Origin: Chiayiivirga sp.
GTDB lineage: Bacteria > Pseudomonadota > Gammaproteobacteria > Xanthomonadales > Xanthomonadaceae
Reading direction: 5' to 3'
Assembly: GCA_022647565.1 (NCBI GenBank)
Contig: JALCLA010000001.1
Coordinates: 434,001 to 498,000, forward strand
DNA: 64,000 nt
The notes under the pieces are model-generated. The model saw nothing but the letters and a program-made list of their open reading frames with translations. It was not told where the DNA came from and searched no databases. A program made the translations under genes and the position numbers. Of the stretch, positions 18,811 through 26,432 are shown piece after piece (position 1 is the stretch's first letter; every line of letters begins with the position of its first letter).

Positions 18811-19262
18811 TTGCCGTGCTCCGGATCGTGCGGCGTGGCGTCGTCGTTCCCGAGCAAGCGCACCAGTTGCCGGCGCGTGGCGTCGAGACGGGTGTCGTCA
18901 AACAGGCGAACCGCGCGCCACCCGGCCCAACCGGCGCCGAGCAGAGACAGCAGCGCCGGGGCGCCCAGTGCAATGCTCCAGCGTTGTCCCGCAATCTCGT
19001 GCAACAGCAGCGCGAAACTGGCCATCAGCAAGCACCAGGCCGAGCCACCCAGCGCGATCGCGGCGCCGGCCCAGGCCACGGTCAAGCCGAAGGCGCGACG
19101 CGACAAGGCCAGGTCGGCCGCGACCAGCTCGCGCAAGGCGGCGAGTACGTCCCAGGCGGCGCGACCGCTGGCGACTCCGGCCATTCCCAGGTCGCGTGCC
19201 GCCTGCGCCAAGGGCGGTGGATCGGCGCGCTGCGTGGTTGATTCGGCGTGCTCGTCGCTCAC
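18807..19262 (-). CDS. YqjE-like phage-holin-family membrane protein
   Basis: A 151-residue protein with two adjacent hydrophobic segments (about 62-85 and 92-112, split by a short polar turn), the layout of the YqjE/holin-superfamily III group (PF07332-like). A cytoplasmic amphipathic stretch precedes them. It lies 8 bp after the DUF883 gene and overlaps the next gene by 4 bases. In E. coli the YqjD-YqjE pair is linked to stationary phase and the membrane. Confidence 0.8.
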   Translation of the reverse strand: MSDEHAESTTQRADPPPLAQAARDLGMAGVASGRAAWDVLAALRELVAADLALSRRAFGLTVAWAGAAIALGGSAWCLLMASFALLLHEIAGQRWSIALGAPALLSLLGAGWAGWRAVRLFDDTRLDATRRQLVRLLGNDDATPHDPEHGK

Positions 19263-19270
19263 CGGGGCGC

Positions 19271-19669
19271 TCAGCGGCGGCGCATCAGCCTGGCCACCAG
19301 CCAGCCGGTGGCGAATGCGGTGCCGAAGGCGCCGACCGGATGCTTGCGGATCAACTGTTCAGCGCTGGCCCAGAGCTCCTTGCCCTTGCCGAGCAGGTGA
19401 TCGAGTTCGGCACTGGCGGCCGCTCCGGCCTCGCTTGCCGCGGCCGCGGCCGCACCACGCGCATCGCCCAGCGGCACATCGATGCTCTCGCGATTCTGCG
19501 TGACGCTTTCGCGCGCGGCCGCGGCCGCGCTGCTCGCGGCTTGCTTCGCCGCGCTGCCCGCGGCGCTGGCGGCGTCCTTCAGGCGCTCCTTGGCCTCGTA
19601 CAGGTGGCCCACGGCGGCAGCGGCGGACTCCATCGGCGTGTTCGGATTGGAAGCGGACGAGGTGGTCAT
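19271..19669 (-). CDS. YqjD/ElaB-like DUF883 membrane-anchored protein
   Basis: A 132-residue protein: a long Ala-rich helical region, then the family C-terminus EQLIRKHPVGAFGTAFATGW with a terminal helix and RRR. DUF883 proteins such as YqjD are tail-anchored in the inner membrane and can bind ribosomes in stationary phase. AAGGAG stands six bases before ATG 19669; the frame extends 14 codons upstream without a better signal. It heads the three-gene yqj-like operon and lies 51 bp after the protease gene. Confidence 0.85.
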   Translation of the reverse strand: MTTSSASNPNTPMESAAAAVGHLYEAKERLKDAASAAGSAAKQAASSAAAAARESVTQNRESIDVPLGDARGAAAAAASEAGAAASAELDHLLGKGKELWASAEQLIRKHPVGAFGTAFATGWLVARLMRRR

Positions 19670-19720
19670 CGAAGACTCCTTGGCTGTGGAATGACGAAGG
19701 CCTGGATGCACGCAGCGCGC

Positions 19721-21157
19721 TTACTGTAGCGGCACCAGATACGCGCCGCGACCACGCACCAGGGTCAGCAGCAGCGGCTCGGTCGGCGTCGCCAGGCGGG
19801 ACTGAAGCGCGGCCAGGTCAGCCACGTCGCGGCGGTTGATGGCGGTGACGAGGTCGCCGGCGCGCAAGCCGTTCTGCGCCGCGCGACTGTCGTCCGCAAC
19901 CTCGGAAACCAGAACCCCGGCCACGCCCTGCTGGCGTAGCCGCTCGGGCAGTTCGGCCAGGGTCGCGCCGGCGAGGCGCGGATCGAGTTCGGCCCCGGCC
20001 AGATCTTTGGGTCGCGCCTTGACCGCGGCCGAAACGCGCAGCTCCCTGCCTTCACGCAGCAGCGTGATCGGTACCGCGCGGCCCACCGGCAACAGGCCTT
20101 CGGCGTTGTGGAAATCCTGCCGGTTCGCCACCGGCTTGGCGTCGAGCGCCACGATCACATCGCCGGCGCGCAAACCCGCCGCATCCGCGGGCGAACCGGA
20201 TTGCACCCGCGTCACCACCGCGCCCCGGCGTGATTCGAGCCGCAGCGCCTGCGCGATCTCGACGCTGATTTCCTGGGTCTCGACGCCCAGGGTGCCGCGC
20301 CGCACTTCGCCGAATGCCAGCAGCTGCCGCATCACGTCGGCGGCCAGATCCGACGGGATCGCAAAACCGATGCCGATGTTGCCGGCGCTGCTGCCGCCGG
20401 GATTGAAGATCGCGGTGTTGATCCCGATGAGTTCGCCGCGCAGGTTCACCAGGGCACCGCCGGAATTGCCCGGGTTGATGCTGGCATCGGTCTGGATGAA
20501 GTTCTGGTAGCCCAGGCCCGGAAGGCCGCTGCGCCCCAGCGCCGAAACGATGCCCGAGGTCACGGTCTGGCCGAGGCCGAAGGGGTTGCCCACCGCCACC
20601 ACGAAATCACCCACGCGCAACGCTTCCGAATCGGCCAGCGCCACCGCGGTGAGGCGCTCTGCCGGGATCCGGATCAAGGCCACATCGGTGTCCTCGTCGC
20701 TGCCGACGATCTCGCCGGTGAGGGTGCGGTCGTCGGCCAGGGTCACCTGGATGTCGTCCGCGCCGGCGATCACGTGGTTGTTGGTCAGGACCAGGCCTTG
20801 CGCGGCGTCCACGATCACGCCCGAACCCAGGGACTGCTTGATGCGCTCCTGCGGCACGTTCGGGAGGCCGAAGAAATGCCGGAAGAACGGATCGTCCGCG
20901 AACGGATTGCGCACCCGCACCACGGTCTTGCTGTGGATGTTCACCACCGCCGGCGTGACCTGCTCCAGCATCGGTGCCAGCGAGGGCAGCGGCTCGCCCG
21001 CCACCTGCGCGGGCAAGGCCGCGTGCGCGGCGGGAACAGCGGCGTCGAGCCCGGGCCAGGTGTGTCCTGGCCCGGATCGGCTCAGGCTGCCGGCGCCGAA
21101 GGCGACGGCAGCGAGCAGGGAGAGGCACAGCCAGACGGGGACTCGAACGGTTCGCAT
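19721..21157 (-). CDS. Periplasmic serine endoprotease, DegP/DegQ family
   Basis: A 478-residue HtrA-type protease/chaperone. A signal peptide covers about residues 1-25. The triad is H128 (TNNHVI), D158 (EDTDVAL) and S232 (NPGNSGG). Two PDZ domains follow (about 285-375, with GSPADAAGLRAGDVIVALD, and about 395-470, with AAQNGLRAGDLVTAINR), which fits DegP or DegQ rather than DegS. It degrades misfolded envelope proteins. It is the upstream neighbour of the yqj-like genes. Confidence 0.93.
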   Translation of the reverse strand: MRTVRVPVWLCLSLLAAVAFGAGSLSRSGPGHTWPGLDAAVPAAHAALPAQVAGEPLPSLAPMLEQVTPAVVNIHSKTVVRVRNPFADDPFFRHFFGLPNVPQERIKQSLGSGVIVDAAQGLVLTNNHVIAGADDIQVTLADDRTLTGEIVGSDEDTDVALIRIPAERLTAVALADSEALRVGDFVVAVGNPFGLGQTVTSGIVSALGRSGLPGLGYQNFIQTDASINPGNSGGALVNLRGELIGINTAIFNPGGSSAGNIGIGFAIPSDLAADVMRQLLAFGEVRRGTLGVETQEISVEIAQALRLESRRGAVVTRVQSGSPADAAGLRAGDVIVALDAKPVANRQDFHNAEGLLPVGRAVPITLLREGRELRVSAAVKARPKDLAGAELDPRLAGATLAELPERLRQQGVAGVLVSEVADDSRAAQNGLRAGDLVTAINRRDVADLAALQSRLATPTEPLLLTLVRGRGAYLVPLQ

Positions 21158-21246
21158 GGGGTGGTCCGGAACGGATGCGTGAAACGCGGTATGGGGATCG
21201 ACTGCGATCGGAACAAGCCGGTTCCCGCCTCCGTTCCGGGCCGGTG

Positions 21247-21750
21247 CTACTCGACCGCGATGCGACGCCCGGTGACGCTGCCGCAGGACTCGCCCAGCAG
21301 GCTGCCGTCGGCCCGGATGGCGCGGGCGTAGGCAACCTCGGTGGACTGATTGCCGTCCGCCGACAGGGTGATGTCGCGGTGGACTTCGGCGGTGCCATCA
21401 AAGCTGCCATCGGGCAGATAGCGGAAAAAGGTCATGCGTGCGCGATGCACGCGCCGGGTCAGGTCGTAGTCCCAGGTGCCCATGCCCGGACCGCGCGATC
21501 CGGGCGGAGCCGAGTTGGTGTCGGACAAGGTGCCGCCCAGATGAAAGGTGTTGAGGCCGCGGAAGCGGCGGGTCGGGCCGGCGGCACCGGCGCACGGACC
21601 CAGGACGACCTGCGAATCCCAGACCCCGACGATGATGTTGGCGCGTTCGGCGCGGATCGCAGCCAGCTCCTCGGGGCTGGGGCTGGGCTGGGCCTGGGCG
21701 GTGCTGGCGGCGGCGAGGGCCAGGAACGCGATGAGGGTGTACGGGTGCAT
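21247..21750 (-). CDS. Secreted protein of unknown function
   Basis: A 167-residue protein with a clear signal peptide (residues 1-20, ending AQA). The mature part has one Cys near each end (GPCAGAAGP and GESCGSVTG), which could form a disulfide, and a central region rich in aromatic and charged residues. I do not recognise the family. ATG 21750 has GGAGG upstream; the frame is open 43 codons further without a signal. The divergent nrdJ promoter lies beyond it, and 21751-21991 otherwise shows no gene. Confidence 0.7.
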   Translation of the reverse strand: MHPYTLIAFLALAAASTAQAQPSPSPEELAAIRAERANIIVGVWDSQVVLGPCAGAAGPTRRFRGLNTFHLGGTLSDTNSAPPGSRGPGMGTWDYDLTRRVHRARMTFFRYLPDGSFDGTAEVHRDITLSADGNQSTEVAYARAIRADGSLLGESCGSVTGRRIAVE

Positions 21751-21991
21751 GGTGGGTCCTCCGGGTCGAAAGGGGAGCCGGCCTGCCACGCTGGGGTGGC
21801 GGCGCCGGGCGCGCGCCGCGTGGCGGCGCTCCTCCCGATACCGAGTCGCGCGGCGGCCATGACGCGCTCCGGCGGCCACCAGGCGGACGCTTCGGACCGG
21901 CAGGCGCGACCCTCGACCCCCGTCTGCCGGATGGCGGGGCTATCGAATTGATTTATTAGGAAAAAGTCACAAGTTGTTGAATTGTCACGAG

Positions 21992-22020
21992 TTGACAGTT
22001 GGTAAATCGGGGCGTAGGGT
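21992..22020 (+). promoter_or_regulatory. Predicted sigma-70 promoter of nrdJa
   Basis: A consensus -35 TTGACA (21992-21997), a 17-bp spacer and a weak -10 TAGGGT (22015-22020). Transcription would start near 22027 and give a leader of about 270 nt. The NrdR-box-like palindrome lies just downstream of the -10. Confidence 0.55.
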
Positions 22021-22035
22021 GTGCGTCCGCCGACA

Positions 22036-22051
22036 CCACAAGATATTGTGG
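22036..22051. promoter_or_regulatory. NrdR-box-like palindrome upstream of nrdJa
   Basis: CCACAAGATATTGTGG has 6-bp inverted arms around GATA and matches about 13 of 16 positions of the NrdR consensus acaCwAtATaTwGtgt. NrdR represses ribonucleotide reductase genes when dATP is high. Paired boxes are usual; I see only one here. Confidence 0.65.
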
Positions 22052-22298
22052 TCGTCGCTGGAGGGAATCCCCAGTGCTTGGGGTTGTCGAATCGCGCCGC
22101 TGGGAGAGAGCCGCGCCATGGTCGAAAATCGCAAAACCTGAGCCTGTCAGCGTCCGGATGCCGGTACGCCGGCGCCCCGGGGCGGGCAGGCTGTCGCCGC
22201 GCATCGGGAAGCCGTTCGCTGGAGTTCAGATGGACAAGAAGAAACCACCCGCGCACGGCAGCCGAACGCCGCGACGCCACAAGGAGGATAAGAAAACG
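22052..22298 (+). promoter_or_regulatory. Long structured leader of nrdJa
   Basis: About 250 nt without a convincing gene, rich in possible stems: CCCCAGTGCTTGGGG near 22072, and AGCCTG (about 22142) pairing with CAGGCT (about 22187) around a GC-rich core. An in-frame ATG at 22230 with GGAG upstream could start a longer NrdJa. I found no B12-box-like sequence, so a cobalamin riboswitch is not supported, but another RNA element is possible. Confidence 0.4.
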
Positions 22299-25200
22299 AT
22301 GAGTACGGTTCGCCTGGAAGCGGTCAAGACCCCCGTGAGCACCGAGATCGCCCTGCAGCCGGCGTCCTGGGACATCTGGGACAAGAAGTACCGCCTCAAG
22401 ACCAAGAAGGGCGAACCGGTCGACGCCAGTATCGATGCCACCTACCAGCGCGTGGCGCGTGCCCTCAGCGATGCCGAGCCCACCGCCGAGAAGCAGAAGT
22501 ACTGGTACGAGCGCTTCCTCTGGGCGCTGCGCCGCGGGGCGATCCCGGCCGGCCGCATCACCTCGAACGCGGGCGCGCTGGAGCACAAGCCGGCGACCTC
22601 GACGATCAACTGCACCGTGTCCGGCACCATCGAGGATTCGATGGACGGCATCCTCGACAAGGTCCACGAAGCCGGCCTGACGCTCAAGGCCGGCTGCGGC
22701 ATCGGCTACGAGTTCAGCACCCTGCGTCCGCGCGGTGCCTTCGTCGCCGGCGCCGGCGCGTACACCTCCGGCCCGATGTCCTTCATGGATATCTACGACA
22801 AGATGTGCTTCACCGTGTCCTCGGCCGGTGGCCGGCGCGGCGCGCAGATGGGCACCTTCGACGTGTCGCACCCGGACGTGAAGGAATTCATCCGCGCCAA
22901 GCGCGAGGACGGCCGCCTGCGCCAGTTCAACCTCTCCTTGCTCATCACCGACGACTTCATCGCGGCGGTCGAGGGAGACGGCGACTGGCCGCTGGTGTTC
23001 CCGGTCAACATCAAGGAACAAGACGACATCGACCTCGACGACGCCAGCAAGGTGATCTGGCGCGAGTGGCCGACGCACAAGAACTACGTCACCCGCGACG
23101 ATGGCCTCGTGGCCTGCAAGATCTACGGCCACATCCGCGCCCGGCACCTGTGGGACATGATCATGGTGTCCACCTACGACTTCGCCGAGCCCGGTTTCAT
23201 CCTGATCGACCGCGTCAACGAGATGAACAACAACTGGTGGTGCGAATCGATCCGCGCCACCAACCCGTGCGTGACGGCGGATACCTGGGTGCAGACGGCG
23301 CAAGGTCCGCGGCAGGTGGCCGAGTTGATCGGCACGCCATTCGAGGCGCGGGTCGACGGAACCGACCATCGCAGTGGCCCGGAAGGCTTCTTCCTCACGG
23401 CAACCAAGCCGGTACGGCGATTGCAGACGCGCGAGGGCCACGCCCTGCGCCTGACGGAAGATCATCGCGTGCGCAAGGTCACCCGGTTCACGCGCTGGTC
23501 GTTGGAGACCGAGTGGTGCGCAGCAGGGTCGTTGCAAGCGGGTGACCAGGTGCTGTTGAACAACCACCGAGCCCGGCGCGAGTGGTCTGGTGAACTCGGC
23601 CAGGCCGAGGGTTACTTGCTCGGCCTGCTGGTCGGCGACGGCACGCTCAAGCAAGAGGCGGCGGTGCTGTCGGCCTGGCCGCAAGCGCAAGCGGTGAATG
23701 GCATCGCCGATGCCGGGGCCTGTTCGCTGATGGACGAGGCGCTCCGCTGCATCGAGGTGTTGCCGCACCGCGCGGATTTTTCCGACTGGTCCGAAGTGGC
23801 CGGTCGCGGCGAATTCCGCATGAAGTCGAGCGCGCTGCGCGACCTCGCGTTTTCGTTGGGGATGCGTCCCGGCGACAAGTGCATCGCGCCGGCGCTGGAG
23901 CGCAGTTCGAGCGAGTGCCATCGCGGCTTCCTGCGCGGGCTGTTCGACGCCGATGGCTCGGTGCAGGGTTCGCAGGACAAGGGTGTCAGCCTGCGGCTGT
24001 CGCAGTCTGACCTCGCGAGGCTTGAAGCGGCACAGCGCATGCTGCTGCGCTTGGGCATTGCTTCGACGATCTACGCCGATCGGCGCGCCGCCGGAGAGGC
24101 GTTGCTGCCTGACGGCAAGGGTGGCTCGCGGGCCTACCCGACGCTGGCGCAACACGAACTCGTCATCAGTGGCGACAACGTCGCGGAGTTCGCGACCCTT
24201 GTCGGGTTCGCGGAGTCGAGCAAGGCGGCCCGTCTTGCAACAGCGTTGCGCGGCTATCGTCGTGCACTCAATCGCGAGCGTTTCGTCGCCACCGTGGCAT
24301 CGGTGGCCGACGACGGCGTCGAAGCGGTTTACGACGTGCAGGTACCCGGCATCAACACCTTCGATGGCAACGGACTGCACGCCCACAACTGCGGCGAACA
24401 ACCCTTGCCCCCGTACGGCGCCTGCCTGCTGGGTTCGGTCAACCTCACCACTTTCGTGCGCGATGCCTTCACCGACCAGGCGCGCTTCGACTGGGAGGAA
24501 TACAAGGAAGTGGTGCGCGTCTTCACCCGCATGCTCGACAACGTGGTGGAAGTGAACGGCCTGCCGCTGCAGCAGCAGCGCAACGAGATCCTGCGCAAGC
24601 GCCGCCACGGCATGGGCTTCCTCGGCCTCGGCAGCACCCTCACCATGCTCAAGATGGCCTACGGCAGCGAGGAAAGCTGCGAGTTCACCGAACAGATCGC
24701 GCGCGACATGGCCGTGGCCGGCTGGGAAGTGGCCTTGACCCTGGCCGAGGAGAAAGGCGCCGCGCCGATCATGCACGAGGAGTTCACCGTCACCGCCGAG
24801 ATGCTGCGCAAGCGTCCGGAGATGGCGAGCGACGGCTGGAAGATCGGACAGGCCATCACCGGGCGCGAGTTGCACGCCAGGTATTCGCGCTACATGCAGC
24901 GCGTGGCCGAAGTGGCGCCGGAGCTGGTGGCCAGGCTGGCCGAACATGGCGCGCGCTTCACCCATCACAGCTCGATCGCGCCCACCGGCACGATCTCGCT
25001 CTCGCTCGCCAACAACGCCAGCAACGGCATCGAGCCGTCTTTCGCACACCACTACAGCCGCAACGTGATCCGCGAAGGCAAGAAGTCCAAGGAAAAGGTC
25101 GAGGTCTACAGCTACGAGCTGCTCGCCTACCGCACCCTGGTCAATCCCGAGGCGATGCCCTACGCCCAGGACGAGAAGGCGAAGCTGCCTGACTACTTTG

Positions 25201-25571
25201 TCGCCGCCGACGACATCACGCCCAAGGCGCACGTGGATATCCAGGCCGCGGCGCAGAAGTGGGTGGACTCCTCGATCTCCAAGACCGCGAACGTCCCCAC
25301 CGACTACGCCTACGAGGACTTCAAGGACATTTATCTCTACGCCCACAAGCAAGGCCTGAAGGGCTGCACCACGTTCCGCTTCAATCCGGCCGCTTTCCAG
25401 GGCGTGCTGGTGAAGGAATCGGACCTGGAAAACACCACCTACCGCTTCGAACTGGAGGACGGCACCGTGGTGGAGGTGAAGGGCAACGAGGAAATCGAGT
25501 ACGACGGTGAAACCCACACCGCCGCCAACCTGTTCGACGCCTTGAAAGAGGGGTACTACGGCAAGTTCTGA
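22299..25571 (+). CDS. nrdJa: Adenosylcobalamin-dependent (class II) ribonucleotide reductase, large part NrdJa, with intein
   Basis: A 1090-residue precursor; removing the 374-residue intein leaves 716 residues. It reduces ribonucleotides to deoxyribonucleotides using a B12-derived thiyl radical, needing no oxygen. Visible are the first redox Cys (STINCTVSGT), the active-site NP/CGEQPLPPYGAC split by the intein, and PTGTISL near residue 900. It ends before the usual C-terminal zinc ribbon, which is encoded apart in nrdJb (26433-27329), as in Pseudomonas NrdJa/NrdJb. AAGGAGG lies 11 bases before ATG 22299; ATG 22230, with GGAG five bases upstream, is an alternative adding 23 basic residues. 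A histone-H1-like gene lies between the halves. Regulation by NrdR is likely. Confidence 0.93.
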   Translation: MSTVRLEAVKTPVSTEIALQPASWDIWDKKYRLKTKKGEPVDASIDATYQRVARALSDAEPTAEKQKYWYERFLWALRRGAIPAGRITSNAGALEHKPATSTINCTVSGTIEDSMDGILDKVHEAGLTLKAGCGIGYEFSTLRPRGAFVAGAGAYTSGPMSFMDIYDKMCFTVSSAGGRRGAQMGTFDVSHPDVKEFIRAKREDGRLRQFNLSLLITDDFIAAVEGDGDWPLVFPVNIKEQDDIDLDDASKVIWREWPTHKNYVTRDDGLVACKIYGHIRARHLWDMIMVSTYDFAEPGFILIDRVNEMNNNWWCESIRATNPCVTADTWVQTAQGPRQVAELIGTPFEARVDGTDHRSGPEGFFLTATKPVRRLQTREGHALRLTEDHRVRKVTRFTRWSLETEWCAAGSLQAGDQVLLNNHRARREWSGELGQAEGYLLGLLVGDGTLKQEAAVLSAWPQAQAVNGIADAGACSLMDEALRCIEVLPHRADFSDWSEVAGRGEFRMKSSALRDLAFSLGMRPGDKCIAPALERSSSECHRGFLRGLFDADGSVQGSQDKGVSLRLSQSDLARLEAAQRMLLRLGIASTIYADRRAAGEALLPDGKGGSRAYPTLAQHELVISGDNVAEFATLVGFAESSKAARLATALRGYRRALNRERFVATVASVADDGVEAVYDVQVPGINTFDGNGLHAHNCGEQPLPPYGACLLGSVNLTTFVRDAFTDQARFDWEEYKEVVRVFTRMLDNVVEVNGLPLQQQRNEILRKRRHGMGFLGLGSTLTMLKMAYGSEESCEFTEQIARDMAVAGWEVALTLAEEKGAAPIMHEEFTVTAEMLRKRPEMASDGWKIGQAITGRELHARYSRYMQRVAEVAPELVARLAEHGARFTHHSSIAPTGTISLSLANNASNGIEPSFAHHYSRNVIREGKKSKEKVEVYSYELLAYRTLVNPEAMPYAQDEKAKLPDYFVAADDITPKAHVDIQAAAQKWVDSSISKTANVPTDYAYEDFKDIYLYAHKQGLKGCTTFRFNPAAFQGVLVKESDLENTTYRFELEDGTVVEVKGNEEIEYDGETHTAANLFDALKEGYYGKF
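23268..24389 (+). mobile_element. Intein with LAGLIDADG homing endonuclease, inserted in NrdJa
   Basis: A 374-residue in-frame insert (residues 324-697 of the precursor). Block A begins Cys1 in CVTADTWVQT. Block B has the T-x-x-H of RLTEDHRV. Two LAGLIDADG helices are YLLGLLVGDGTL (from about 439) and GFLRGLFDADGSV (from about 543). Block F/G ends VYDVQVPGINTF...LHAHN, with penultimate His and terminal Asn, and the +1 residue is Cys. All splicing residues are present, and both endonuclease motifs keep their acidic residue, so splicing and homing may both work. It interrupts NP^CGEQ, so the +1 splicing Cys is also the enzyme's radical-bearing cysteine. Confidence 0.95.
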
Positions 25572-25627
25572 CGCCGGCCAGGGCCGGTGTCGCGGCAAAT
25601 TCTGATGTTGGCCAGGGCCGGCATCGC
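25560..25627. repeat. 34-bp tandem duplication across the nrdJa stop codon
   Basis: Two adjacent 34-nt copies, 25560-25593 and 25594-25627, start GGCAAGTTCTGA and GGCAAATTCTGA, so the last codons and stop of nrdJa are repeated after the gene. Each copy contains GGCCAGGGCCGG, able to form a small hairpin. Confidence 0.75.
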
Positions 25628-25637
25628 AATCTTCGTC

Positions 25638-25657
25638 ATCCCGGCGCAAGCCGGGAT
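25638..25657. repeat. REP-like hairpin after nrdJa
   Basis: ATCCCGGCGCAAGCCGGGAT: an 8-bp perfect stem with loop GCAA. A related but weaker sequence (CATTCCGGCGAAAACCGG) occurs near 50674. These resemble the dispersed short palindromes of proteobacterial intergenic regions. The rest of 25658-25826 holds no gene. Confidence 0.65.
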
Positions 25658-25826
25658 CCAGTGATTCGAAGACGAGGCGAAACCTGGGCTCCGGCAGCTG
25701 TCGGAGCGACGTTTTCATTGTGCGACTAGTGTTGTTCGATTCACGCTGAAGAAGAAGCCGCTTGCGCGCGACGCGCGCGCGGCGCAAATTCACGGCTCAA
25801 CCCACGCCCATGACGAGGAGGGCACG

Positions 25827-26312
25827 ATGAGCAATGGCAATGGTGTCACCGCAACGCTGTCCAATGCCGCAGAAGCGGTAGCCGAGAAGGTCTCGGAAGT
25901 CGCTTCCGATGCGAAGGCCGCCGCCGGCAACGCCGTCACGGCAGTGGTGAAGAAGGCCAAGGCTGCGCGCAAGGCCGTGGCCAAGAAGGCCGACGCGGCC
26001 AAGAAGGCGGTCGAGAAGAAGGCCGATGCCGCCAAGAAGGCGGTGAAGAAGGCCGTCGGCGACGCCAAGAAGCGTGTTGCCGCGGCGCGCAAGGGCGCAG
26101 CCAAGAAGAAGCCTGCCGCCAAGAAGACCGCTGCCGGCAAGCCTGCGGCGAAGAAGGCCGCGGCCAGGAAGGCACCCGCGAAGAAGGCCGCAGCAAAGAA
26201 GGCCGCAGCGAAGAAGTCGGCGAAGAAAGCCGCGCCCAGGAAAGCCGCCACGAAGACGGTGAAGAAAGCGCCGGCCAGGAAGGCCGCAAAGAAGACCGCC
26301 AGGAAAAAGTAA
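25827..26312 (+). CDS. Histone H1-like lysine/alanine-rich DNA-binding protein
   Basis: A 161-residue protein. The first 45 residues are a mixed-charge Ala-rich helix; the remainder is an almost continuous K/A/P repeat (KKAAAKKAAAKK and variants) ending TARKK, like the eukaryotic H1 tail and bacterial HC2/AlgP-type proteins. Such proteins bind DNA through charge and can compact the nucleoid. GAGGAGG precedes ATG 25827. It sits between the two halves of the class II reductase on the same strand, which suggests co-expression with DNA precursor synthesis, but no functional link is shown. Repeat number in such tails often varies between strains. Confidence 0.88.
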   Translation: MSNGNGVTATLSNAAEAVAEKVSEVASDAKAAAGNAVTAVVKKAKAARKAVAKKADAAKKAVEKKADAAKKAVKKAVGDAKKRVAAARKGAAKKKPAAKKTAAGKPAAKKAAARKAPAKKAAAKKAAAKKSAKKAAPRKAATKTVKKAPARKAAKKTARKK

Positions 26313-26349
26313 GGCGTCGCGCGCGTCCGGCTCCGCGCCGGGCGCGCGG

Positions 26350-26386
26350 GAAGCGAGCCGCGCAACCCCGGTTGCGCGCTCGCTTC
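26350..26386 (+). terminator. Long hairpin between the H1-like gene and nrdJb
   Basis: Left arm 26350-26367 and right arm 26370-26386 pair over 17 bp (GAAGCGAGC, then GCGCAACC with one bulged C), with a two-base loop. No T-run follows, so it could be a Rho-linked or partial terminator, or an RNA-stability element separating expression of the two genes. Confidence 0.5.
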
Positions 26387-26432
26387 GTCGTCCCCAGAAC
26401 AGATCATTGCAACAAACAGGATTCCTCCGGCC

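Noticed and set aside
22052..22298. Cobalamin riboswitch before the B12-dependent reductase
   Set aside because: An attractive idea for a B12 enzyme, but I could not find a B12 box or the conserved core; only generic stems are visible.
21459..25793. A 1444-codon minus-strand ORF opposite nrdJa
   Set aside because: It is the antisense shadow of nrdJa in GC-rich DNA; the plus strand carries clear reductase and intein motifs.
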